Assembly: GCA_025353085.1 (NCBI GenBank)
Contig: JANXRI010000031.1
Span: 1-19,140, forward strand
DNA length: 19,140 nucleotides
Reading direction: 5' to 3'
Source: Betaproteobacteria bacterium
Lineage (GTDB): Bacteria; Pseudomonadota; Gammaproteobacteria; Burkholderiales; SG8-41
The translations under genes and the position numbers were made by a program. Numbering within the stretch: the stretch's first letter is position 1; every line of letters starts with the position of its first letter. Under the pieces are notes generated by a model that had not been told where the DNA came from, did not search any database, and was given only the letters and a program-made list of their open reading frames with translations. Below are positions 7,191 through 13,356 of this stretch, piece by piece.

Positions 7191-7547
7191 TCACCCGGCG
7201 CGAACTTTCGCTCGGGCACGAGTACCTTCGTTCTGGATCGGGTTGCCGTTCTGGGCGATGAGGTAGCAGGCGAAGCGGGAAAGTTGATAATCGTCAACCA
7301 GCTGAACCGCACCTTTACCGCCCGTGATCGGTTTGCCGGCGCCGGCAAAGTGATGCTCCGCGCTGTTGCCAGAGGCTTCGCACGAAGTCATGGCGCGTTT
7401 GACCGCGTCTTCAAAGCGGCGCCACTGGCTGTAGCCCGGCAGAGGCTGCAAGTCGCGGGCGCTCCAGTACTCGGCATCGTACTCGTTGGTGAGCTTGAGT
7501 TCTTCAAACGACTGCTTGCCGCGTACAGGCAGTTGATTGTTTGTCAT
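7191..7547 (-). pseudogene. dinD: Truncated DinD-like protein (BRO/antirepressor-type N-terminal domain)
   Basis: 118 residues: MTNNQLPVRGKQSFEELKLT, YWSARDLQPLPGYSQWRRFE, AVKRAMTSCEASGN, HHF, KGAVQLVDDYQLSRFACYLI and AQNGNP. These match the N-terminal domain of DNA-damage-inducible protein D. The full protein is about 270-280 residues and continues with a segment like ALAQAYFAVQTRRQEL. Here the frame instead passes into a basic tail (QNEGTRARAKVRAG) and stops. No continuation was found in the other frames downstream, so this is a deletion rather than a single frameshift. The start has an AGGAG five bases upstream. I saw no LexA-type box before it. Symbol given by similarity only. Confidence 0.72.
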
Positions 7548-7810
7548 GACATCTCCTGATACCTAGGCCCGTTCAGCAAGGTTACCTCCGCGTGCGCCAT
7601 CTGCATCGCGACGCCGAATTCCCGCTCGGGTGGATGCTCGCGCCGGCGACGACGAAAGCGATGGACGTGCGTTTGGCTGCGCTTGGGCAGGACGCGAAGA
7701 GCGAATTTAGCCGGATGGGGGCATTGCTGCAAAAGTAGGTAGCCGCGATTGGCTCCAGCCGAGGGGGAAGCCTTAAGCATTCCCGACTGCCGCATACAGG
7801 TCGGCGGCGT
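7548..7810. other. Intergenic stretch with no convincing gene
   Basis: Short ORFs exist on both strands, for example a plus-strand frame ending ALLQK at about 7738, but none has a good start or a recognisable pattern. It may hold debris from the same deletion that cut the DinD-like gene. Confidence 0.5.
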
Positions 7811-8104
7811 TCAAGCCGCGTGTGGCATAACTTCCTTATCGATGCGGCCTTTGGATTCGCGCAGCGCAACCTTTAAGTCATAGCTTGCCTGAAGGTTCAT
7901 CCAGAACTGCGGTGTGGTTTTAAAATAACGCGCGAGCCGCAACGCGGTATCGGGCGTTACGCTGCGCCGCTCACGCGCCAGATCGTTGATGCGCGGGGCG
8001 GGCACGCGCAACGCGATGGAAAGCGCATGCGCGGAGAGCTCCAGTGGTTCAAGGAATTCTTTCCGGAGCACTTCGCCAGGATGAATGGGGCGCATTTTGT
8101 TCAT
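7811..8104 (-). CDS. higA: HigA-family antitoxin (XRE helix-turn-helix)
   Basis: With ATG 8102-8104 the protein is 97 residues: MNKMRPIHPGEVLRKEFLEP, then the helix-turn-helix (SAHALSIALRVPAPRINDLA), ERRSVTPDTALRLARYFKTT and PQFWMNLQASYDLKVA. This is the standard HigA/VapI pattern. HigA neutralises the HigB RNase and represses the operon promoter. An in-frame ATG two codons upstream (8108-8110) is possible; the chosen one leaves room for the AGTGAGA stretch as ribosome site. The gene follows higB by about a dozen bases. The toxin-first order is typical for this family. It appears intact. Confidence 0.92.
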   Translation of the reverse strand: MNKMRPIHPGEVLRKEFLEPLELSAHALSIALRVPAPRINDLARERRSVTPDTALRLARYFKTTPQFWMNLQASYDLKVALRESKGRIDKEVMPHAA

Positions 8105-8117
8105 CAGCATTCTCACT

Positions 8118-8396
8118 TTAGTGATAATCGACAATTTCAACTTGCTCCGGCCCGACACTATTCCAGACAAAACAGACTCGCCACTGGTCATTGATGCGAA
8201 TACTGTATTGCCCGCGCCGGCCGCCTTTCAATGCTTCCAGCCGGTTACCGGGAGGCGCCAGAAGGTCTAATAGCTCTACCGCGTCGTCGAGCATTTGCAG
8301 CTTCCTGGTCGCCACACGATCGATATTGGCGAATCGCTTTATACGGCCGCCGGTAAACAGAGCTTCCGTTTGGCGGCATTTGAACGATCTGATCAC
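8118..8396 (-). CDS. higB: HigB-family toxin (RelE-like mRNA interferase)
   Basis: From GTG 8394-8396 the product is 92 residues beginning IRSFKCRQTEALFTGGRIKR after the initiator, with LEALKGGRRGQYSIRINDQW and RVCFVWNSVGPEQVEIVDYH at the end. These are the marks of HigB/RelE-type toxins, which cleave mRNA on the ribosome; the QYSIRIN..WR..F core is intact. A longer frame to 8432 would cross the promoter, so the GTG start giving the usual length is preferred. The GTG is only a few bases after the predicted transcription start, implying a nearly leaderless message. It is read leftward together with higA. Confidence 0.92.
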   Translation of the reverse strand: MIRSFKCRQTEALFTGGRIKRFANIDRVATRKLQMLDDAVELLDLLAPPGNRLEALKGGRRGQYSIRINDQWRVCFVWNSVGPEQVEIVDYH

Positions 8397-8405
8397 CTTT
8401 GATAG

Positions 8406-8439
8406 AGTATAACGCGAGACGTTAGATGTCAAACGTTAG
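8406..8439 (-). promoter_or_regulatory. Promoter and possible operator of higBA
   Basis: On the minus strand TTGACA (8427-8432, full consensus) is followed 15 bases later by TATACT (8406-8411, 5 of 6). The spacing is short. On the plus strand ACGTTAG occurs at 8419-8425 and again at 8433-8439, and ACGTT (8419-8423) faces AACGT (8432-8436); these repeats overlap the -35 box and are a plausible HigA site. Predicted start of RNA is about 8399, a few bases from the GTG. Confidence 0.6.
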
Positions 8440-8559
8440 GAATGTGCGGTTCGCGGAAGGACAGGCATGGGTGAAAACTGTGCGTCAATCGCTTCTAACG
8501 AATTACGCTAAACTCTGCGGAATCACAACGCCGCGCCACTGCGGCCGGGAGGGAATCCA

Positions 8560-9402
8560 ATGAAATACCGTTCTCGCGCGCGCATCTTCGTCACGCCGCT
8601 CGCACTGCTGGCTTGCGCCATTCTCTTCGCGCGCCCTGCACTCTCCGCAGATAAGCCCGTCATCAACCCGCCCCCGACACATCAAGACTGGACCAATCTC
8701 GGCAAGCTGCCGGACTGGAGCGGCGTGTGGACGCACAAGCGCTCAGATCAGAATGCGCAGATGAAAAACAATCCGCCGCCGTGGAACGAGAAGGCCGCCG
8801 AGAGAATTAAATTTCAATACAAAGAAGAAGCCGAAGGTCGTCCGCCACCCTTGTTCGTGAACTGCCTGCCCGAGGCGATGCCGGCGTGGATGCTCGTCAC
8901 GCACAACGCGATGGAGATTCTCTTCACGCCCGGGCGCGTGACGATGCTCGGTGAATCCGACGGCAACCGGCTGCGCCGCATTTATACCGACGGCCGCAAG
9001 CATCCCGACGATCCCGATCCGACTTTCCATGGCCATTCGATCGGCCACTGGGAAGGCCAGGAGCTCGTCGTAGACACCGTGGGCATCCACCCGCAAACGT
9101 CCATCGCGATCAGCGAAGCGCAGGGCGTGCCGAACAATGGCGACATGCGCATCACCGAGCGCATTTATCTCGCGGAGCCCGACGTGCTGCACGACGAGCT
9201 CACGATCATCGCGCCCAAGGTGCTGACCAAACCGTGGAAGACCACGCGGGTGTTTTTCCGGCAGCGGCTGCGCCGCGTGGATATCGTTGAAGGGACCTGC
9301 CTCGAAGGTTATTTCAAGCCCGGTGTGGACAAAGACGGCTACGCGACTTTCGAGCCGATTCCGCATGACGTTGGCGGGAACCGGATTCCGCCTAAAAACT
9401 GA
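8560..9402 (+). CDS. Secreted protein of unknown function (280 aa)
   Basis: Starts with a signal peptide (MKYRSRARIFVTPLALLACA, cleavage probably after PALSA near residue 30). The mature part contains LPDWSGVWTHKRSDQ, FVNCLPEAMPAWM, EILFTPGRVTML, RRIYTDGRKHPDDPDPTFHG, HSIGHWEGQELVVDTVGI, and MRITERIYL. The SGVW opening, the DGR-HP and the G-SIG-WEG-LVVDT motifs recall a widespread but uncharacterised family that I have seen beside DUF6152 genes in proteobacteria. Two cysteines occur in the mature chain. GGAGG lies eight bases before the ATG. The next gene, about 200 bases on, is DUF6152, which supports the pairing. No catalytic residues can be named; export to the periplasm is the only firm inference. 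Confidence 0.8.
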   Translation: MKYRSRARIFVTPLALLACAILFARPALSADKPVINPPPTHQDWTNLGKLPDWSGVWTHKRSDQNAQMKNNPPPWNEKAAERIKFQYKEEAEGRPPPLFVNCLPEAMPAWMLVTHNAMEILFTPGRVTMLGESDGNRLRRIYTDGRKHPDDPDPTFHGHSIGHWEGQELVVDTVGIHPQTSIAISEAQGVPNNGDMRITERIYLAEPDVLHDELTIIAPKVLTKPWKTTRVFFRQRLRRVDIVEGTCLEGYFKPGVDKDGYATFEPIPHDVGGNRIPPKN

Positions 9403-9420
9403 GACGGGTCGGCCTCAGTT
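9397..9420 (+). terminator. Hairpin at the end of the secreted-protein gene
   Basis: AACTGAG (9397-9403) and CTCAGTT (9414-9420) are perfect 7-base arms around a 10-base loop, and the TGA stop lies in the left arm. No T-run follows, so termination is uncertain; it may instead stabilise the mRNA end. Confidence 0.35.
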
Positions 9421-9432
9421 GCACACATATGA

Positions 9433-9502
9433 AAAACTATCCCTTCCCCTTTGCCCGGCAGGAAATCCCCCTGGGAGACAAGGCTAAGGTCAGGATAGTT
9501 TT
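9433..9502. repeat. Long-loop inverted repeat, possible small nonautonomous element
   Basis: AAAACTATCC (9433-9442) and GGATAGTTTT (9493-9502) are perfect 10-base arms around 50 bases. The inside carries CTTCCCC-type pyrimidine tracts. It could be a degraded MITE/REP element or an RNA fold between the two genes. Confidence 0.45.
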
Positions 9503-9541
9503 AAAAATGTTTGCCCGCAGATAAACCCATCCCCACCTCGG

Positions 9542-9562
9542 TCCTCCCCTTGAAGGGGAGGA
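9542..9562. repeat. Perfect REP-like palindrome
   Basis: TCCTCCCCTT (9542-9551), one base, AAGGGGAGGA (9553-9562). It belongs to the same CCTTCCCCTT..AAGGGGAAGG style as the repeats near 11350-11495. Confidence 0.75.
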
Positions 9563-9606
9563 TGTTCAGTTATCAATCACTTCAAAATATTTCGACGGAG
9601 ACGACC

Positions 9607-10032
9607 ATGCAACCATCGCCCAAAAACCTTTTAGCCTGTGCCGCGTTCGCCGCGGTAACGATCGCGATTGCTTATCCCGCCATCGCGCATCATTCGACCA
9701 CAATGTTCAATCACGCGTCGGTGGTGACGATCTCCGGCACGGTCAGGGAAGTGCACTGGACTAATCCGCACGTGGCGATTTTCGTCTTCGGCAGCGTCAA
9801 GGCGGGCGAAGAGCCGGTGATGTGGGTGCTCGAGATGACGAGCCCGGGCAATCTCACGCGGGCGGGCGGCTGGTCGCGCACCGCGATCAAGCCCGGCGAT
9901 AAAGTGGAAGTCACCATGGCTCCACTGCGCGACGGCAACAAGGGCGGCGCGCTGAAGAAGATTACGGTGGCTGAGCGCGGGCTGACGTTGAATGCCGACA
10001 TTCGCGATCAAGAGGGCACGATCAAGGAGTAA
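9607..10032 (+). CDS. DUF6152-family secreted protein
   Basis: 141 residues from ATG 9607-9609, which has CGGAG nearby upstream; a longer frame starting at 9511 runs through a palindromic repeat and is not used. Signal peptide to about residue 27 (AYPAIA), then HHSTTMFNHASVVTISGTVR, EVHWTNPHVAIFVFG, MWVLEMTSPGNLTRAGGW and GDKVEVTMAPLRDGNKGGAL. The His-rich HHS...F opening, the NPH motif and the L-R-GW segment are typical of DUF6152. The fold is probably a small beta-barrel (OB-like, inference). Function unknown; it is likely periplasmic. It follows the 280-residue secreted protein on the same strand. Confidence 0.85.
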   Translation: MQPSPKNLLACAAFAAVTIAIAYPAIAHHSTTMFNHASVVTISGTVREVHWTNPHVAIFVFGSVKAGEEPVMWVLEMTSPGNLTRAGGWSRTAIKPGDKVEVTMAPLRDGNKGGALKKITVAERGLTLNADIRDQEGTIKE

Positions 10033-10036
10033 GAGC

Positions 10037-10177
10037 ATGAGCTCCGTTGCCCCCAACGGGATTTTCTACCGGGTAAACGGCAGCCGCGCGCTCACTGATC
10101 CGGGGCTTGTGAGTGACATTGGCATCGACGGGACGCGTCAAGGTTGGGCCGACGTCCGTGATTTTCGCGATTCATAG
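10037..10177 (+). CDS. Possible 46-residue hypothetical ORF
   Basis: ATG at 10037 lies a few bases after the DUF6152 stop, with AAGGAG overlapping that stop region as a ribosome site. The product starts MSSVAPNGIFYRVNGSRALT and ends RQGWADVRDFRDS. I do not recognise it. The SD and close spacing are in favour; the lack of any known motif, membrane segment or family pattern leaves it doubtful. It may be a chance frame. Confidence 0.3.
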   Translation: MSSVAPNGIFYRVNGSRALTDPGLVSDIGIDGTRQGWADVRDFRDS

Positions 10178-10210
10178 CATTGGCATGCCGATTGCATCAT
10201 CGGCGGTCCT

Positions 10211-10612
10211 ATGCATTTGACGATCCGCCTCGCCTGCCTGCTGAGCGCCGCGCTCGGTCTGTCGGCATGCGCGCCAATGCTGGCGGTGATGGGCAGCAGT
10301 CCGGGAGTGATACAGGTGATCACTCAGATCGAGCGCGTGAAGCTGCTCGGTGACGGCGCGAGTTATGCCACCTCGAACAAGACAATTACCGATCACGCAT
10401 TGTCAAAAATTAGCGGTAAAGAGTGCAAAATATTTAACGTACTTACAAAGGAATCCGTGTGCGCGGATAAGTCCGCGGTGGTCGCTACGGATTCGAATGC
10501 GCAACCGAAAGCGGAGCCCGACATTAACTTAAACGCAACGGCGCAAGCGCAAGCGACTGATGCGCCTGAACCTCAGGCAATTCAATATTCGCATGAGCAG
10601 GCGGCAGGGTAG
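10211..10612 (+). CDS. Small predicted lipoprotein
   Basis: 133 residues. A signal peptide with a lipobox (LGLSAC, Cys at about residue 20) marks it as a lipoprotein. The body has GVIQVITQIERVKLLGDGAS, YATSNKTITDHALSKISGKE, CKIFNVLTKESVC. The pattern DGASY..T.KT.TDHALS..-GK-C is one I recall from many betaproteobacterial hypothetical proteins. The last 40 residues are low-complexity (NATAQAQATDAPEPQAIQ) and likely disordered. Two cysteines (CK...VC) could pair. The ribosome site before ATG 10211 is weak. It lies alone on the plus strand and its role is unknown. Confidence 0.78.
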   Translation: MHLTIRLACLLSAALGLSACAPMLAVMGSSPGVIQVITQIERVKLLGDGASYATSNKTITDHALSKISGKECKIFNVLTKESVCADKSAVVATDSNAQPKAEPDINLNATAQAQATDAPEPQAIQYSHEQAAG

Positions 10613-10906
10613 TAAAAACCAGTATGCGGCGGGGCCCGCGATCAATCACGAAGCAGTCGTAGAAATACGCTCACTCTCCGGCTACCCTCACCGATACGAT
10701 AAAGCCGGCTCTTTTCGCGCCTTTGCATGCTCAACGGAGGTAGCGATGTCACCAGCTTACAGCGCCCGTATTCCATCAGCATTGGAATGAAAGCGAATTG
10801 CTTACGGCATCGAATCGCATGCGCCTTTAATTCGGGCACAATGAAGGTCGCGCCTGAGAAAACGCGCGAACGAAGTTAACAATTATCCTCGCGGGGGAAC
10901 GCAATC
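10613..10906. other. Intergenic stretch before the MAPEG gene
   Basis: No gene of normal size is supported. It holds a 14-codon ORF with a good GGAGG at 10746-10790 and a small inverted repeat, ATTCCA (10770-10775) with TGGAAT (10783-10788). The MAPEG promoter is presumably in the right part, but no clear -35/-10 pair was seen. Confidence 0.5.
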
Positions 10907-11311
10907 ATGATGGTCACGCCTTTATACGCCGGCATACTCGTACTGTGGTTTCTGATCTTGAGCGTGCGCGTCATCAAACAGCGTGGCGACACCAAGATCT
11001 TCCTGAGCGATGGCGGTAACGTCCGCATGACGCGCATCATCCGCGGCCACGCTAATTTCGCCGAGTACGTGCCGCTTGCGCTATTGCTGATGGCGATGCT
11101 GGAGCTGAGCCACTTCTCGATCTACGCGCTGCATGCGATTGGCATCCTGCTCGTGGTGGCGCGGCTTCTGCATGGTTATTCGCTGTCGTTCAGCGAACAG
11201 TTCATGTTCGGCCGCGTCGCGGGTGCAGGCATGACATTTCTCGTGCTGCTGATCGAGGCGGTGCTATGCCTCTATCAGGCAATCATCGCGCATCAATTGT
11301 GGCTGCGGTGA
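10907..11311 (+). CDS. MAPEG-family integral membrane protein
   Basis: 134 residues with four hydrophobic segments (about 6-22, 54-72, 74-92 and 104-126). The family signature RGHANFAEYVPLALLLMAML (about 46-65) follows a polar stretch (KQRGDTKIFLSDGGN). MAPEG proteins are glutathione-dependent membrane enzymes in eukaryotes (microsomal GST, leukotriene C4 synthase). Bacterial members of the YecN-like kind are little studied, so catalysis is not assured here. ATG at 10907 is preceded by GCGGGGGA at good distance. It ends the plus-strand block and faces the Bug gene at 11546 across a repeat-filled gap. Confidence 0.88.
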   Translation: MMVTPLYAGILVLWFLILSVRVIKQRGDTKIFLSDGGNVRMTRIIRGHANFAEYVPLALLLMAMLELSHFSIYALHAIGILLVVARLLHGYSLSFSEQFMFGRVAGAGMTFLVLLIEAVLCLYQAIIAHQLWLR

Positions 11312-11338
11312 GCCGACCTTAATTCGAAACTGTTTGAA

Positions 11339-11497
11339 CGCTGTACTCACCTTCCCTTTCGAGGAAAGGGCCGGGGATGGGCCATTTCTCCTGCGCAGCG
11401 CTGTACTCACCTTCCACTTCAAGGGGAAGGTGAGATTGGCGCGATGCGAAGTTACTATCCCATCCCTATCCCGCCCTTCCCCTTGAAGAGGAAGGAG
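11339..11497. repeat. REP-like palindrome cluster between convergent genes
   Basis: The 17-base sequence CGCTGTACTCACCTTCC occurs at 11339-11355 and again at 11399-11415, exactly 60 bases apart. Each copy leads a hairpin: CCCTTTC/GAAAGGG (11354-11360, 11364-11370), and CTCACCTTCC/GGAAGGTGAG (11406-11415, 11425-11434). A third, imperfect one lies at 11475-11495 (CCTTCC...GGAAGG). Sited between the ends of two converging genes, they may also stop transcription from both sides. Confidence 0.75.
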
Positions 11498-11545
11498 AAA
11501 TTTCCGCATGCGGTGACACGTCCCCATCTCCGCGAGGGGCCTTGC

Positions 11546-12520
11546 TCAATCCGCCTTGATATTCGCTTCGCGCACGAGTTTGCTCCAGCGCGCGACTTCG
11601 GCAGCCATGAACGCCTGCGCGTCGGCGGGCGAGTTCGCCACTATGGCGAAGCCCTGCTCGCGCACGCGTTCGGCCGTGTCCGGCTGCTTCAACACATTGA
11701 CGACTTCGGCGTTGATGCGCGCGACGATCGCCTTGGGCGTAGCACTCGGCACCATGAGGCCAGTCCAGCTCGTGATCGCGAGGCTCGGCATGCCGAGTTC
11801 GACGGTTGTCGGTATGTCCGAAATCGGTGGCAGCCGTGCTGCGCCGGCGACGGCAAGCGGCCGCAATTTTCCGGACTTGATGTGCGGCAAACATTCCGGC
11901 AGCCCGGTGATGATAAAGTCGACGTGCCCCCCGATCAGCGCGATGGTCGACGGTCCGCCTCCCTTGAATGGAATGTGCTGCGCGTTGGCGCCGCTCAACT
12001 GTCGGTAAAGTTCGAATGCGAGATGCTGCGGCGTGCCGTTGCCGCTCGAGCCGCCGTTCAACGAGCGCGTACGGCTGAACGCGGTCAACTCGGCGAGGGA
12101 TTTGACCGGCAGACTTTGCGGTACGACCATCACGAGCGGCAAGGAGCCGAGCACCGTCACTGCAGTAAGATCTTTGCTGAAATTGTAGGGCGCCTGCGGA
12201 AACAGCGATGCGTTGACCGTATGCGTAATCGTCATGCCGAGCCAGGTATAGCCGTCGGGCGTGGATTTCGCGACAAGGTCCGCGCCCATCAACGCGTTGC
12301 CACCGGGCCGGTTGTCGATCACCACCGATTGCTTCCACGCGTCGGAAGTTTTCTGCGCGATCGTGCGCGCCATCAGATCGGTGATGCCGCCGGACGGAAA
12401 CGGAATCACATAGCGAATCGTTTTGTTCGGATAGGTTTCGGCGGGCGCCGCGGCGGGCGCGTTCAACGCAAAAAAACAGATAAGCAATGCAAGAAATGCA
12501 TAAGCCGCTGATCGCTGCAT
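11546..12520 (-). CDS. Bug/TctC-family periplasmic substrate-binding receptor
   Basis: 324 residues. Signal peptide (AYAFLALLICFFALNAPAAA), then YPNKTIRYVIPFPSGGITDL, IDNRPGGNALMGADLVAKST, PDGYTWLG, SSGNGTPQHLAFELYRQLSG and HIPFKGGGPSTIALIGGHVD. These are the landmarks of the tripartite tricarboxylate transporter receptor (TctC/Bug). Such receptors capture carboxylates or related small molecules in the periplasm. There is no TctA/TctB membrane gene in the window, which is normal for orphan Bug receptors. A strong GGAGGAG precedes ATG 12518-12520. It stands alone: the Doc toxin gene ends 80 bases upstream on the same strand. Ligand unknown. Confidence 0.93.
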   Translation of the reverse strand: MQRSAAYAFLALLICFFALNAPAAAPAETYPNKTIRYVIPFPSGGITDLMARTIAQKTSDAWKQSVVIDNRPGGNALMGADLVAKSTPDGYTWLGMTITHTVNASLFPQAPYNFSKDLTAVTVLGSLPLVMVVPQSLPVKSLAELTAFSRTRSLNGGSSGNGTPQHLAFELYRQLSGANAQHIPFKGGGPSTIALIGGHVDFIITGLPECLPHIKSGKLRPLAVAGAARLPPISDIPTTVELGMPSLAITSWTGLMVPSATPKAIVARINAEVVNVLKQPDTAERVREQGFAIVANSPADAQAFMAAEVARWSKLVREANIKAD

Positions 12521-12600
12521 GTTCTCCTCCGTGCTTATTAGCGCCCTTCGTCCCGAAGTGACGAGGCACGATTACTTTAGCACGTGCCGATTTCGCCAGT

Positions 12601-12993
12601 TCAGGACTTCACTTTTTCCGATTGTTGACGTACCCATTCGGCGAACGCGGACTCGTTTGTATTGCCGGCAGCGACCGCCAGCATCGTAAGTACGGCGTCG
12701 GTGTCGTAAGCAATGAGCTGCCAACCATTGAGCATGAGAAACAACTCGACCGCTATGAATGCCGTACGTTTGTTGCCATCAAGAAACGGATGATTCCTGG
12801 CAATCGCCTCTCCGTAGCACGCGGCCAGGTCGGCGTGATCCGGCTTCCCGTAAGCAGCGACGTTCAGCGGCCTTGCAAGCGCGGACTCCAGCAAAGCGGC
12901 GTCACGCAGCCCGGCTGAACCGCCATGCTCGGCAATTTGTTCGTCGTGAACAGCCGGTATGACGGATGAATCAATCCATACCCATTTTTTCAC
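12601..12993 (-). CDS. doc: Doc-type toxin (death-on-curing, Fic fold)
   Basis: 130 residues beginning with GTG (12991-12993): KKWVWIDSSVIPAVHDEQIA, EHGGSAGLRDAALLESALAR, and the Fic/Doc motif HPFLDGNKRTAF at 68-79 (H68, D72, N74-K75-R76). The Asp in place of the Glu of AMPylating Fic proteins and the short length point to Doc, whose phage P1 member phosphorylates EF-Tu and stops translation. The GTG overlaps the stop of the AbrB-type gene (GTGA), the usual antitoxin-first coupling. All key motif residues are present, so the toxin looks active. Confidence 0.93.
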   Translation of the reverse strand: MKKWVWIDSSVIPAVHDEQIAEHGGSAGLRDAALLESALARPLNVAAYGKPDHADLAACYGEAIARNHPFLDGNKRTAFIAVELFLMLNGWQLIAYDTDAVLTMLAVAAGNTNESAFAEWVRQQSEKVKS

Positions 12994-13214
12994 TTCGCAA
13001 GTTCGCGCAGCACTGCCCGCCGGCGCTTCATGACCTTGCGCGCGGCCTTCATTTGCGCTTCGAACGCCGGATTGTGCGGGGTAATGCGATAACCTTCGGG
13101 CGCTTCCGTTATGAAGATTTCGTCGCCTTTTGTGAGTTTCAGGCGCGCCAGTACTTCTTTAGGCAGAATGAGGCCGAGCGAATTACCGATCTGCGTGAGC
13201 TTCAGACTGAACAT
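12990..13214 (-). CDS. AbrB/MazE-type antitoxin
   Basis: 74 residues. The N-terminal swapped-hairpin domain (LKLTQIGNSLGLILPKEVLA, RLKLTKGDEIFITEAPEGY) binds DNA as a dimer; the C-terminal Arg/Lys-rich helix (about 50-74, FEAQMKAARKVMKRRRAVLR) probably binds and blocks Doc. Pairing with Doc replaces the Phd antitoxin of phage P1; AbrB-Doc pairs are known. ATG 13212-13214 is preceded by CTGGAGTCACGCC, with GGAG at workable distance. Two palindromes just upstream are likely its own operators. Confidence 0.9.
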   Translation of the reverse strand: MFSLKLTQIGNSLGLILPKEVLARLKLTKGDEIFITEAPEGYRITPHNPAFEAQMKAARKVMKRRRAVLRELAK

Positions 13215-13235
13215 GGCGTGACTCCAGGGTTTTAG

Positions 13236-13260
13236 CCGTTATAACGGTTGTTATAATAAC
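13236..13260 (-). promoter_or_regulatory. Paired palindromic operators and promoter of the AbrB-Doc operon
   Basis: CCGTTATAACGG (13236-13247) is a perfect palindrome. Two bases later comes GTTATAATAAC (13250-13260), palindromic around its central base; both contain GTTATA and run into ACGG. On the minus strand the second site holds a TATTAT -10-like hexamer; the -35 (TTGCTC, in the region 13270-13290) is weak. The sites sit about 20-45 bases before the antitoxin ATG, where autorepression is expected. Confidence 0.65.
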
Positions 13261-13356
13261 GGAATCAGCTCACCTGGAGCAAGGGCTGCATCTGCACTGC
13301 GGCGCCCGGCGGGCCGGGGGGGGCTTACATAAGAACTTGGCGGCTCCTCACGTTCG
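13261..13356. other. GC-rich spacer with a G8 tract
   Basis: It holds a GCCCG/CGGGC palindrome and a run of eight G (13316-13323), just downstream of the DUF1932 stop. No gene and no clear terminator were seen. Confidence 0.45.

Noticed and set aside
6756..7559. Plus-strand ORF across the island edge
   Set aside because: Antisense to the AlbA_2 and DinD-like genes, no recognisable motif.
7548..7600. LexA box before the DinD-like gene
   Set aside because: DinD of E. coli is SOS-controlled, but no CTGT...ACAG-type site was found here.
8743..9366. Minus-strand ORF opposite the 280-residue secreted protein
   Set aside because: The plus-strand gene has a signal peptide, good SD and family motifs; the antisense frame has none.
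10746..10790. 14-codon ORF with strong GGAGG
   Set aside because: Too short to support alone; no neighbouring gene suggests a leader-peptide role.
11444..12511. Long plus-strand ORF
   Set aside because: It is antisense to a clear Bug receptor gene and its composition is typical of a shadow frame in GC-rich DNA.
13316..13323. G8 tract as a phase-variation switch
   Set aside because: It lies in noncoding spacer and not in an evident promoter, so slippage would have no clear effect.
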